DNA of 64,000 nucleotides from JAKZRT01 sp965247915. Its GTDB lineage: Bacteria; Pseudomonadota; Alphaproteobacteria; Rhodobacterales; Rhodobacteraceae. Position 1 is the stretch's first letter. The number at the start of each line of letters is the position of its first letter. A program made the translations under genes and the position numbers. Below the pieces are notes generated by a model. That model did not search any database. It had not been told where the DNA came from and worked only from the letters and a program-made list of their open reading frames with translations. Shown here piece after piece: positions 8,937 through 17,967 of the stretch. Where the stretch lies: contig OZ252048.1 of the NCBI GenBank assembly GCA_965247915.1, positions 2,914,001 to 2,978,000 on the forward strand. The letters are read 5' to 3'.

Positions 8937-9667
8937 GACTCCGCTCCCTTAAAAACCCGACGCTCCGAGTTTAGGACGTGCTCGGTCATCGCATCTCGTG
9001 CAGCGGCGCGATTACCTTCCTCAATCGCACTGAGGATTCGAGAATGCTCGTCAAAGATGCTCCGCTTACCCTTTCCATAGGCGGTATTTGCTAGGCTCCG
9101 CACGAATTTCCCGATGAAAAACCAGTGCGGTCGCAACAGCGACAGACTCTCAACAAGAAAGCGGTTGTCAGACAAATCCGCGATCAACATGTGAAATTCA
9201 AAATCAACATCCACGCTTGAAGTACCTTCATCCAGCCGATCGCCAAGCAATTCAACACTGCGCCGCAGCTGTAAAAACGGCGCACCATCAGACCGTGCCG
9301 CCGCGCGCTCGGCAGTCTCCGCTTCGATCAGTTTGCGGTACTCAAAATACCGGCCAATATCGTCGATGCTGCTAAGCGGGCCGAATGTCGAATCAGATTG
9401 TTCCGCGCCGCTGACGTATGATCCGGCACCATGTCGCGAAACAACGAGCCCGTCATTTCTAAGTTTTGCTAGGGCGGCGCGTATGACCGGCCTGGATACG
9501 CCAAGCTCCGACGCGAGCTGGTTCTCGCTGGGCAGTCGCTCGCCAAGCCCGTAACGCCCAAGGCGAATTTCGTTCAGAAGGCTTGAATAAATACGGTCTT
9601 CCAGTCGGCCCCCATTGGATTGCGTCCTGAAATTCTGCTTCGGATTATGTGCGCCCGTCGAGTCCAT
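8933..9667 (-). CDS. GntR-family regulator (FadR/FCD subgroup)
   Basis: About 244 residues: an N-terminal winged helix (RIYSSLLNEIRLGRYGLGERLPSENQLASELGVSRPVIR, split here by description, ending RAALAKLRNDGLV) and a C-terminal FCD effector domain with FEYRKLIEAETAERAA and FEFHMLIADLSDN. The ATG at 9667 is one of several in-frame starts; 9679 is also possible, and the 9736 start would overlap the promoter region. It is divergent from the ABC importer genes and coupled to the lactonase gene. It most likely controls both arms in response to a uronate or hexarate. Confidence 0.85.
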   Translation of the reverse strand: MDSTGAHNPKQNFRTQSNGGRLEDRIYSSLLNEIRLGRYGLGERLPSENQLASELGVSRPVIRAALAKLRNDGLVVSRHGAGSYVSGAEQSDSTFGPLSSIDDIGRYFEYRKLIEAETAERAAARSDGAPFLQLRRSVELLGDRLDEGTSSVDVDFEFHMLIADLSDNRFLVESLSLLRPHWFFIGKFVRSLANTAYGKGKRSIFDEHSRILSAIEEGNRAAARDAMTEHVLNSERRVFKGAES

Positions 9668-9781
9668 GTGAACGACCATATAGCACTGACCGGTATTTAC
9701 AACATTCGTAAATTTGTTTGACATATCGTAATTCAAATGTAGTGTCCATGCAGAGCGCCACGCTCAATAAGGGAGGATTCT
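9668..9781. promoter_or_regulatory. divergent promoter region of the uronate cluster
   Basis: This short region separates the regulator from the importer and must hold both promoters. On the plus strand TTGACA at 9718-9723 is a good -35 candidate; the -10 about 16 bases on (TAGTGT) is weak. A GGGAGGAT ribosome-binding site ends just before the ATG at 9782. The AT-rich stretch around 9695-9735 is the likeliest operator zone, but I see no clear long palindrome. Confidence 0.5.
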
Positions 9782-11701
9782 ATGCTAAATGAACGAAACT
9801 TACTGCTGGCGTGTGCCGCCACATTGGCTCTCGGCTTACCCGTGCCCGCATTTTCGGCGGGTCAGGCTCCTGCTCTGGAGGAAGCGGTCGCTGCCGATAT
9901 ACTTCCGGCGCTGGCGGATCGCCTGCCCGACAGCCCTGAAGTCATTACGCCGCTAGAGGGCACAGGGACGTATGGCGGGACGATCCGGCGGTTTCTAGGT
10001 GGATCAAACGACCACAACTCGATACTGCGTTTTGTGATGCCACAGGGGCTAACCCGCTGGAACCCTGAATTCTCAGAGGTTGTTCCGAATGTCGCAGAAA
10101 GCTGGGATGTCAGCGACGACGGTTCCGAGTTCACATTCCATCTCCGTAAAGGAATGAAATGGTCGGACGGAGAGCCGTTTACCGCCGATGATATTTTGTT
10201 CTTCGTTGAAGACCTGCTGCACAACAAGGAATTTTATCCGAACCCGCCAGCGCGTTTCGTCGTGGCAGGAGATGCAATGACGGCGGAAAAGGTTGACGAC
10301 CAAACTGTCATCCTCAAATTTGCAGCATCATATGGAACGTTCTTGACCGAGCTAGCCACGCCGCTGGCGCAGGAACCAGTCCTTTGGGCCAAGCATTTCT
10401 GCAAGCAGTTCCATCCTACATACAATCCTGACATTCAGGCTATGGTGGATACAACCGAAGCCGTCGAGGATTGGCCGAGCCTCTTCCGCCTGAGATGCGG
10501 CGAGGTCGAAGCGCCAAATCGCTGGTCAAACGCGGAGCGTCCAACTCTTGATCCCTGGATTGTGACCGGCGAAGGCTATTCGGCCGGTTCAACTCAAACG
10601 ATCATGGAGCGCAATCCCTATTTTTGGCAGGTTGATACCGAAGGCAATCAATTGCCTTACGTTGACTCGTTGCAATGGGGCGTGGCTCAGGACGCTCAGG
10701 CCATCCTTCTGGAAGCCATCGCGGGCAATATCGATATGCAGGCGCGGCGTATCTCCAACCCGGCCAACAAACCCGTTCTAGCGGAAAACGCCGAAAAGGC
10801 GGGTTTTCGACTTTACACGCGAAAAGCAGCTGCGTCCAACAATATGGCGATTCACTTCAACCACACTCACAAGGATCCGGTTCTGCGCGATGTCATACTT
10901 AACAAGGACGTCCGCATTGCGCTAAGCCTTGCAATCAACCGCGAAGAGATCATCGATATCGTTTGGCAGGGGCAAGGCGAGCCCTGGCAGATCGGCGCGT
11001 CGCGAGGCCACCCGCTTTTCGATGAGCGTCTGAGCCTTCAGCACACCGAGTTCGACCCAGTTCGCGCGAACGAACTTCTGGATAACGCTGGTCTGGCGGA
11101 GCGAAACAATGACGGAATCCGGCTACTTCCCGACGGGCGGCCCTTTGTGTTCAATGTCAACGTCACTGGCGTTGAGAGGCCGGACTGGGGTGATGCGCTG
11201 GAGATCATCCGCGAGCAGTGGTCCGACATCGGTGTTGGCTTGAACTCCTCTAGTGTCGAGCGGTCTATTTACTACAGTCGTGGTGAGGCAAACGAGCATG
11301 ATTTCATGGTCTGGACGGCACCGGGTGGTCTGGATCCGACACTGAGCCCCCGCAATGTGCTGGCGGTGCACCCACAGGCGAGCTGGTTCGCAATTCCGTG
11401 GACTCGCTGGTATCTGTCAAATGGAAGCGAAGGTCAGGAGCCGAGCGAGTCGATGAAAAAGCGTCTTGAGCTTTACGAGGCATTCAAGGCCGAAGCTGAT
11501 CAGGATAAGGCGCTCGACATCTTCCGGGAGATACACCGCATCGCCGCAGATGAGTTCGAAATCATCGGCATCGCCACAGCACCGGACCAGTTCGGTGTAG
11601 TGAATGCGAAGCTGCGCAATGTCCCTGATACACTTCCGGGCGCATGGATGTACCCCGACCCGGGCCCGACGTTGCCGCAAACCTACTATTACGTAGAATA
11701 A
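9782..11701 (+). CDS. ABC transporter substrate-binding protein, family 5 (DppA/OppA-like)
   Basis: A 639-residue extracytoplasmic solute-binding protein. A signal peptide covers about residues 1-26 (LLACAATLALGLPVPAFSAG). The family 5 signature region is visible in NVAESWDVSDDGSEFTFHLRK, followed by GMKWSDGEPFTADDILF. It is longer than typical DppA (about 530) and resembles the long members that bind oligosaccharides as well as peptides. It is followed by two permease genes and a fused ATPase gene, then by sugar-acid dehydratases, so the ligand is probably a uronate-containing saccharide rather than a peptide. Confidence 0.87.
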   Translation: MLNERNLLLACAATLALGLPVPAFSAGQAPALEEAVAADILPALADRLPDSPEVITPLEGTGTYGGTIRRFLGGSNDHNSILRFVMPQGLTRWNPEFSEVVPNVAESWDVSDDGSEFTFHLRKGMKWSDGEPFTADDILFFVEDLLHNKEFYPNPPARFVVAGDAMTAEKVDDQTVILKFAASYGTFLTELATPLAQEPVLWAKHFCKQFHPTYNPDIQAMVDTTEAVEDWPSLFRLRCGEVEAPNRWSNAERPTLDPWIVTGEGYSAGSTQTIMERNPYFWQVDTEGNQLPYVDSLQWGVAQDAQAILLEAIAGNIDMQARRISNPANKPVLAENAEKAGFRLYTRKAAASNNMAIHFNHTHKDPVLRDVILNKDVRIALSLAINREEIIDIVWQGQGEPWQIGASRGHPLFDERLSLQHTEFDPVRANELLDNAGLAERNNDGIRLLPDGRPFVFNVNVTGVERPDWGDALEIIREQWSDIGVGLNSSSVERSIYYSRGEANEHDFMVWTAPGGLDPTLSPRNVLAVHPQASWFAIPWTRWYLSNGSEGQEPSESMKKRLELYEAFKAEADQDKALDIFREIHRIAADEFEIIGIATAPDQFGVVNAKLRNVPDTLPGAWMYPDPGPTLPQTYYYVE

Positions 11702-11720
11702 CGGCGTAGTTTGAGAATCG

Positions 11721-11744
11721 TCGGCCCGTGGTAACGCGGGCCGA
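11721..11744 (+). promoter_or_regulatory. intercistronic hairpin after binding-protein gene
   Basis: Eight-base arms TCGGCCCG and CGGGCCGA flank an 8-base loop, in the 77-bp gap between the binding protein and first permease. No T-run follows, so this is more likely an mRNA-stabilising or partial-attenuation hairpin, a common way to make binding protein exceed permease. Confidence 0.6.
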
Positions 11745-11778
11745 TGCACCAACAAGGCAGGGCAAAAGGTAATCCAAC

Positions 11779-12765
11779 ATGCTGTGGCGCTATATTCTTA
11801 AACGGATCTTTTGGATGATCCCGTTTATGTTTGCCGTCTCAGTGGTGGCCTTTCTGCTGATTCAGGCACCGCCGGGCGACTATCTGACCACGTACATCGC
11901 CAAGCTTGGGGAAAGCGACGAGGTGTTGGACCAAGCGACTATCGCCAACCTTCGCGCGCGGTTTGGTTTAGATAAGCCGCTTTATGTTCAGTATTTCAAG
12001 TGGTTGTCGAACCTGCTGGTCGGCGATTTCGGCATGTCGTTTGAGTGGCGTCAGCCTGTTAGCGATCTGGTCTGGGAGCGGATGGCGCTGACTATGTGCC
12101 TGAGCTTTGCGACGCTTCTTTTCACCTGGGCCGTGGCCTTTCCCATCGGCGTTTATTCTGCCGTCCGCAAGTATTCTATAGGCGACTATGTAGCTACCAC
12201 CATTGGCTTTATCGGGCTGGCCACGCCAAACTTCCTGCTGGCGCTGATCCTGATGTATATCGGCGTCGTACACTTCGGTTCCGATGTGGGCGGCCTCTTT
12301 TCACCCGAATACAAGAACGCACCCTGGTCCTGGGGTAAGGTCTGGAATTTGATCGAGCACCTCTGGCTTCCAGTGGTGGTGCTGGGCACTTCGGCCACGG
12401 CGAGCCTGATCCGGATCATGCGGGCGAACTTACTGGACGAGTTGAATTTGCCCTACGTCGATACTGCCCGTGCCAAGGGGCTGTCCGAGTTCTGGCTGAT
12501 TATGAAATACCCCGTGCGCGTCGCGCTGAACCCGTTCATCTCGACCATCGGCTGGGTACTACCCAATCTGGTATCCGGCGCGGTGGTCACCTCCATCGTG
12601 CTAAGCCTGCCAACCGCCGGGCCGTTGATGCTGCAGGCGCTGCTCAGTCAGGACATGTTCCTTGCTGGCGCATTCGTGCTGCTGCTGTCGTCGCTGACCG
12701 TGATCGGAATGCTGATATCAGACGTTCTCCTTGTATTGCTGGACCCGCGGGTTCGGTATGAGTGA
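11779..12765 (+). CDS. ABC transporter permease, DppB-type
   Basis: A 328-residue inner-membrane permease with about six transmembrane helices (for example MIPFMFAVSVVAFLLIQAPP at the N-terminus). The binding-protein-dependent transport loop contains YVDTARAKGLSEFWLIMKYP, and the conserved C-terminal LVLLDPRVRYE is present. It forms the channel with the second permease, whose start overlaps its stop by 8 bp. Family usage covers peptides, nickel and oligosaccharides. Confidence 0.9.
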   Translation: MLWRYILKRIFWMIPFMFAVSVVAFLLIQAPPGDYLTTYIAKLGESDEVLDQATIANLRARFGLDKPLYVQYFKWLSNLLVGDFGMSFEWRQPVSDLVWERMALTMCLSFATLLFTWAVAFPIGVYSAVRKYSIGDYVATTIGFIGLATPNFLLALILMYIGVVHFGSDVGGLFSPEYKNAPWSWGKVWNLIEHLWLPVVVLGTSATASLIRIMRANLLDELNLPYVDTARAKGLSEFWLIMKYPVRVALNPFISTIGWVLPNLVSGAVVTSIVLSLPTAGPLMLQALLSQDMFLAGAFVLLLSSLTVIGMLISDVLLVLLDPRVRYE

Positions 12766-13897
12766 TGCGACCGATCAGGCGCTTGCCGTCGAGCCTGGTC
12801 ATTCCGGTGCCGATGTTGCCATCGCCTCGCAATGGCAGCTGACGCGGTGGTCGTTCAAAAAGCACAAGCTGGCCATTATGGGGCTTTGGATCATCGGGTT
12901 TATGTACATGATCTCGATCTTTGCAGAGTTTATCGCACCCGATAATCCGTCAAAGCCAAACCGCCTGGCAGTTTATCATCCGCCGCAGATGATCCACTTT
13001 GTCGATCAAACCGACAAGGGAACGCGTATTCGGCCCTATGTCTGGAAAATGGATCGGCAACGCGACCCCGAAACTCTGGCGATTTCGTATGTGAACTCGG
13101 GCGAGAAGATTTATCTCACGATATTTGGCAGCGGCCCCGAATACAAATGGTGGGGATTGTGGAAGACCGATTTCCATCTGTTTTCAACCGAAGATCCCCG
13201 CGACAAGTTCTTCATTTTCGGGGCCGACCGGCTGGGCCGCGATATGTTCAGCCGGATTCTTTACGGCACGCGCATATCAATGTCGATCGGTCTTATCGGC
13301 GTTGCTATCGCGTTGGTTCTGGGGATCACGCTCGGCGGAGTATCCGGCTATTACGGCGGTCGCATCGACGCGATAATCCAACGGCTGATCGAGTTCGTGC
13401 TTAGCCTGCCGACGATCCCGATCTGGTTGGCGCTAGCGGCGTCGCTGCCGCCAGACTGGCCGATCTACAAACAATATTTTGTCATCACTCTGATCATCAG
13501 CCTGGTTGGCTGGACGGAACTTGGCCGGGTCGTGCGGGGACGGTTTCTGGCTATAAAAAACGACGATTTCGTCATCGCGGCGCGGCTGGACGGCGCCTCT
13601 GAAGCGCGGATTATCTTCCGCCATATGCTACCGTCGCTGACGTCTCATATCATCGCGTCGCTGACACTGGCGATACCGTTGATGATGCTGGCAGAAACAG
13701 GCTTGAGCTTTCTTGGCTTGGGGTTACAGCCACCAGCGATTTCCTGGGGAGTTTTGCTGAAAGAGGCGCAGAACATAGTCTCAATCAGCCAGGCGCCCTG
13801 GCTTTTCATCCCTGGCGGCTTTGTCGTGGTTGCGGTGCTAGCGTTCAACTTCCTTGGGGACGGCATGCGCGATGCTGCAGATCCCTATGGTCACTGA
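12758..13897 (+). CDS. ABC transporter permease, DppC-type (extended)
   Basis: A 379-residue permease, longer than the usual roughly 300. An insertion of about 80-100 residues with many charged and aromatic residues (for example YVWKMDRQRDPETLAISYV) follows the first transmembrane helix, then the conserved FFIFGADRLGRDMFSRILYG. The C-terminal half has the usual EAA-type loop (AARLDGASEARIIFRHMLP) and ends FNFLGDGMRDAADPYGH. The start at 12758 was chosen because it overlaps the previous stop; the upstream in-frame start would lie inside the preceding gene. Confidence 0.88.
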   Translation: MSDATDQALAVEPGHSGADVAIASQWQLTRWSFKKHKLAIMGLWIIGFMYMISIFAEFIAPDNPSKPNRLAVYHPPQMIHFVDQTDKGTRIRPYVWKMDRQRDPETLAISYVNSGEKIYLTIFGSGPEYKWWGLWKTDFHLFSTEDPRDKFFIFGADRLGRDMFSRILYGTRISMSIGLIGVAIALVLGITLGGVSGYYGGRIDAIIQRLIEFVLSLPTIPIWLALAASLPPDWPIYKQYFVITLIISLVGWTELGRVVRGRFLAIKNDDFVIAARLDGASEARIIFRHMLPSLTSHIIASLTLAIPLMMLAETGLSFLGLGLQPPAISWGVLLKEAQNIVSISQAPWLFIPGGFVVVAVLAFNFLGDGMRDAADPYGH

Positions 13898-15578
13898 GAC
13901 CCCCATATTACAGGTCCAGGACCTGGCCGTCGGGTTCCAGATGCGGCAAGGTATGGCGCAGGTTCTGCATGAGGTGAATTTCGACCTCTACCGCGGCAAG
14001 ACCACTTGCATCGTCGGAGAAAGCGGCTCTGGCAAATCCGTCACCGCGCGGGCGATCCTGAATATGGTGCCGCACCCCGGTGTAATTAGCGGCGGCCGCA
14101 TCTTCTTTGCGCCCGAAGGGACAGACACGACCGACTTGACCGCGCTTGACCCGCGCGGCAAGGCAATCCGCAATATCCGCGGTGGGCGCATTGGAATGAT
14201 CTTCCAGGAACCGATGTCCTCGCTGTCGCCTGTCCACACCATCGGCAACCAAATCGTCGAGGCGATCCGCCTGCACCGTGAAGTCAATAAGAAAGAAGCG
14301 CGGTATATGGCCGCCGAGGCGCTGAAGCAGGTCGAAATTCCAAACCCGGAAAAAGCGCTGGACCGGTACTCATTTGAGTTCTCCGGAGGTATGCGCCAGC
14401 GAGCGATGATTGCCATGGCGCTGTCCTGCCACCCCGATGTGCTGATCGCGGACGAGCCGACTACGGCGCTGGATGTCATCACGCAGGCTGAGATCATCGA
14501 CCTGATGAAGACCCTGCAGCGAGATCTGGGCATGGCCGTGATGTTCATCACCCACGATATGGGCGTCGTGGCCGAGATTGCCGACGACGTGGTGGTGATG
14601 GAAAAGGGCCATGTGGTCGAACAGGGCGGCATTCACAAAATTTTCGATGCACCTGAGCACGATTATACCCAGAAATTGTTGGATGCCGTGCGTCGCCTTG
14701 AGCAACCGGCTGCCGCCAAGGTGCGCCCGACTGCCGATGCGGGCGAAGTATTGAGAGTTGAGGACCTGCACCTTCGATTTGAAAAAAAAGAAGGATTTTT
14801 TCAACGCGTGACCGAGGTAACCAAAGCAGTCGACGGTGTAAGCTTTTCTCTCCGACAGGGCGAGGCCTTGGGCATCGTTGGCGAAAGCGGTTCCGGTAAG
14901 ACCACCGTCGGGCGCTGTATCGCGCGGGTTTATGATCCGAACGTCGGCGTGATCGACTATGCCGGACAGGATTTGATGGCAGCCGAGGGCGCGGCGTTGC
15001 GCGCCACACGCAAGCGAATTCGGATGATTTTTCAGGACCCGTTTGCCTCGCTCAATCCGCGAATGACGGTCAAACAGATCGTTGCCGAACCGCTGATTGT
15101 GAACGGCATCGCCAAAGGGCAAGAGCTTGAGGATCGCGTGGCCAAACTCTTGGTCGAGGTCGGGCTCGATCCAAGCATGATGGAACGCTACCCGCATGCG
15201 TTTTCTGGAGGCCAGCGCCAGCGCATAGTGGTGGCGCGGGCCATTGCGCTGGAACCCAAACTAGTGATCGCGGACGAACCAACCTCGGCGCTGGACGTGT
15301 CGATCCGCACACAGGTGCTGGACCTGCTGTTAAGCCTGCAGGCGAAGATGGGCCTGAGCTTCATCTTCATTAGCCACGACATGGCTGTCATCCGCTATTT
15401 CTGCGATCGGGTGGCGGTGATGTATCAAGGCCAGATCGTCGAGATCGGCGAGACAGAGCAGATCATCACCGATCCGCAGCACCCATATACAAAGACGCTT
15501 CTCAGCTCCGTGCCGATTCCCGACCCCAACCTGAGAGGCACCCGCCAACGCCACCGCTATTTGGATGAGGCTTCATGA
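13887..15578 (+). CDS. ABC transporter dual ATPase (DppD-DppF fusion)
   Basis: A 563-residue protein carrying two nucleotide-binding domains in one chain. Domain 1 has Walker A GESGSGKS, signature FSGGMRQR and Walker B VLIADEPTTALD; domain 2 has GESGSGKT, FSGGQRQR and LVIADEPTSALD. Both end with the oligopeptide-type PYT-containing C-terminal extension (DYTQKLL and HPYTKTLL). The ATG at 13887 overlaps the previous stop by 11 bp. It energises the adjacent permeases on the cytoplasmic face. Confidence 0.92.
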   Translation: MVTETPILQVQDLAVGFQMRQGMAQVLHEVNFDLYRGKTTCIVGESGSGKSVTARAILNMVPHPGVISGGRIFFAPEGTDTTDLTALDPRGKAIRNIRGGRIGMIFQEPMSSLSPVHTIGNQIVEAIRLHREVNKKEARYMAAEALKQVEIPNPEKALDRYSFEFSGGMRQRAMIAMALSCHPDVLIADEPTTALDVITQAEIIDLMKTLQRDLGMAVMFITHDMGVVAEIADDVVVMEKGHVVEQGGIHKIFDAPEHDYTQKLLDAVRRLEQPAAAKVRPTADAGEVLRVEDLHLRFEKKEGFFQRVTEVTKAVDGVSFSLRQGEALGIVGESGSGKTTVGRCIARVYDPNVGVIDYAGQDLMAAEGAALRATRKRIRMIFQDPFASLNPRMTVKQIVAEPLIVNGIAKGQELEDRVAKLLVEVGLDPSMMERYPHAFSGGQRQRIVVARAIALEPKLVIADEPTSALDVSIRTQVLDLLLSLQAKMGLSFIFISHDMAVIRYFCDRVAVMYQGQIVEIGETEQIITDPQHPYTKTLLSSVPIPDPNLRGTRQRHRYLDEAS

Positions 15579-16723
15579 AGATCGATCGAATCGACGTCAG
15601 ACATTTCCGTCACAAGACCAACAAGGCTATCGACAGCGACGGACATGGGCACCCCGGGCCAGAAAGCGACACCGTCAGCGCTCTGTTCACGATCACTGCC
15701 GATGACGGGCAGGAAGGGCGCGTTATCGCCCGGCCACGGGACGTGGCTGAGCCGATCCTCGATCAGTTCATTCGGCCCAATCTGATTGGACAGGATCCGC
15801 TTTGTACGGATCGCGTCTGGTACAAGATCTACAAGTGGCAGCGGCTGTCGGGCGGTAACCTAACTGATCGGGCGATGGCTGCGGTGGATCTGGCGCTTTG
15901 GGATCTGAAGGGCAAGGCGGCAGGTCTTCCGGTCTGGAAGCTTCTGGGCGGGCATCAGGACAAAATACTTGCCTATGGCTCGACCATGTGCGGCGATGTT
16001 CTCGAAAATGGATTGGCCACTCCGGAAGATTACGCTCGCTTCGCCGATTGGCTGGTAAACACACGCGGCTATAAGGCCGTCAAGCTGCATGGCTGGATGC
16101 CACCAGTGCCTGGCGCGCCGGATGTGAAACAAGACTATCGCGCCTGCGCCGCCGTCCGCGAAGCAGTCGGCCCCGACACTCCGCTGATGCTTGACCCACA
16201 TCATTTCTATCCGCGCACGGATGTATTGTGGCTGGCCGACAAGCTGGCCGAGCTTGATTTCCGCTGGATGGAAGAACCGATGGAAGAGGCCTCGATGTCA
16301 TCCTACAAATGGCTAACAGCCAATACCCGGCTCAACATTCTGGGGCCGGAGACGATGACTGGCAAGCACTGGACCCGCGCCGAATGGATCAAGCACGACG
16401 CTTGCGATCTGGTTCGCGCCGGCGTCTGGGACGTGGGCGGAATCAGCCCGACCATGAAGATTGCCCACACGGCCGAGAGCTTCAACATGTCATGCGAGAT
16501 ACACGGCACCGGGGCCGGAAATCTGGCGGTAGTCTGCGCCATACAGAACACCGGGTTTTACGAACGAGGGCTACTTCATCCATTCATCGACTATGATCGG
16601 CCCGGTGAGTTCCAGAACCGGATCGACGACGAGATGGATTCTGAAGGCTACGTATTCGCACGGCCAGAGCCCGGCCTGGGGCAAGATCTGAATATGGACT
16701 ACATTGAGGCAAACCATGTCTGA
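15575..16723 (+). CDS. enolase-superfamily sugar-acid dehydratase (mandelate racemase subgroup)
   Basis: A 382-residue member of the mandelate racemase/muconate lactonising group. The barrel bears a lysine in GYKAVKLHGWMPP, metal ligands in LMLDPHHFY (Asp), RWMEEPMEE (Glu) and LGPETMTGKHW (Glu), and a histidine in CEIHGTGAGN. The K-x-H arrangement and the P-x-PDVK stretch recall a galactarate/galactonate-type dehydratase subgroup. With a glucarate dehydratase gene next to it, it probably dehydrates a second hexarate stereoisomer or a related aldonate. It overlaps the ATPase stop (ATGA) and the next start by 8 bp. Exact substrate unknown. Confidence 0.75.
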   Translation: MKIDRIDVRHFRHKTNKAIDSDGHGHPGPESDTVSALFTITADDGQEGRVIARPRDVAEPILDQFIRPNLIGQDPLCTDRVWYKIYKWQRLSGGNLTDRAMAAVDLALWDLKGKAAGLPVWKLLGGHQDKILAYGSTMCGDVLENGLATPEDYARFADWLVNTRGYKAVKLHGWMPPVPGAPDVKQDYRACAAVREAVGPDTPLMLDPHHFYPRTDVLWLADKLAELDFRWMEEPMEEASMSSYKWLTANTRLNILGPETMTGKHWTRAEWIKHDACDLVRAGVWDVGGISPTMKIAHTAESFNMSCEIHGTGAGNLAVVCAIQNTGFYERGLLHPFIDYDRPGEFQNRIDDEMDSEGYVFARPEPGLGQDLNMDYIEANHV

Positions 16724-17966
16724 CACCCAGATTGCCGATATTCGGGTTACGCCGATTGCGTTCCACGATCCGCCGCTGTTGAACAATGCCGGTTGTCACC
16801 AGCCTTACGCGCTTCGGTCGGTGATCGAAGTAGAAACCGAGGGCGGCGTGATCGGCATAGGTGAAAGTTATGGGAACAAGCCGGTACTTGACGGAATCGA
16901 GGCGGTGAAGCCGGGGCTGATTGGACGCGAAGTTACAGACATCAACGGTTTGAACGCCCATGTTACCGCGACCATCGCAGATCTATCGGCTGGCTATAAC
17001 ACCGGTGACGGAAGGCTGGGACTGCGTGTCTCGGGAGCGGTTGAAGTGGCGATGTGGGATGCATTCGGCAAAACCACAAACCGCCGTATTTGTGATCTTT
17101 TGGGCGGTCAGGTACGCGAGAGCGTACCATTCTCGGCGTATCTCTTTTACAAGTTCGCGCATCACCAGCACGAAACGGTGCCCGACACCTGGGGCGAGAT
17201 TCTGACGCCCGAGCAGTTGGTCGAAGAAGCGAGATGGTTTAAGGATACCTGCGGTTTCGATGCGATCAAGCTCAAAGCCGGTGTGTTCGAACCTGAGGAA
17301 GAAATCGAAGGTCTGCGCGCGCTTCGCACCGCTTTTCCAGATGCGCCCCTTAGGATCGACCCAAATGGCGGCTGGACGGTTGGGACGACACTGCGCCTTT
17401 TGCCGCAATTGGACGGGCTGATCGAGTATCTTGAAGATCCCACGGTCGGGATCGAGGGAAACGCCGAAGTTCAGGCGCAAACGGACATCCCGCTGGCTAC
17501 CAACATGTATGTCGTTCGCGACGCGCATGTGCCCCATGGCATCGCGAAAGACGCCTTCCGTGTTATTCTTAGTGATCACCATTATTGGGGTGGGCTGAAG
17601 GCCAGCCGCGATCTTGCAAGGATTTGCGAGATCTGGGGCTTGGGCTTGTCGATGCACTCGAACTCGCACCTTGGAATCAGCTTGTCCGCAATGGCGCATC
17701 TCGCTGCTGCCACGCCGAACCTGACTTATGATTGCGACACCCATTATCCATGGCAAACCGACGAAGTGATCGAGGGTGGCAAGCTCCGCTTTGAAAATGG
17801 TGCCCTTCGCCTGCCCGATGGGCCGGGCCACGGTGTTACGCTCGACCGTGCAGAGCTGGCGCGACTTCATCAGAACTATCTCAGTTGCGGAATCACCGAA
17901 CGGGACGACAAAGCCGAGATGAAAAAACACCGACCCGATTGGTGCTTCGCCAGGCCGAAGTTCTGA
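16716..17966 (+). CDS. gudD: glucarate dehydratase
   Basis: A 416-residue enolase-superfamily enzyme converting D-glucarate to 5-dehydro-4-deoxyglucarate. The diagnostic N-terminal block VTPIAFHDPPLLNNAGCHQP is present. Catalytic positions match recalled E. coli GlucD with small offsets: KLKAG (Lys 185/187), RIDPNGGW (Asp 215, Asn 217), SDHHYWGG and HSNSHLGIS (His 314). The ATG at 16716 lies inside the end of the previous gene (8-bp overlap), so I took it over the 16704 alternative. Its product feeds KdgD, encoded on the opposite strand of the cluster. Confidence 0.92.
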   Translation: MSDTQIADIRVTPIAFHDPPLLNNAGCHQPYALRSVIEVETEGGVIGIGESYGNKPVLDGIEAVKPGLIGREVTDINGLNAHVTATIADLSAGYNTGDGRLGLRVSGAVEVAMWDAFGKTTNRRICDLLGGQVRESVPFSAYLFYKFAHHQHETVPDTWGEILTPEQLVEEARWFKDTCGFDAIKLKAGVFEPEEEIEGLRALRTAFPDAPLRIDPNGGWTVGTTLRLLPQLDGLIEYLEDPTVGIEGNAEVQAQTDIPLATNMYVVRDAHVPHGIAKDAFRVILSDHHYWGGLKASRDLARICEIWGLGLSMHSNSHLGISLSAMAHLAAATPNLTYDCDTHYPWQTDEVIEGGKLRFENGALRLPDGPGHGVTLDRAELARLHQNYLSCGITERDDKAEMKKHRPDWCFARPKF

Positions 17967-17967
17967 A

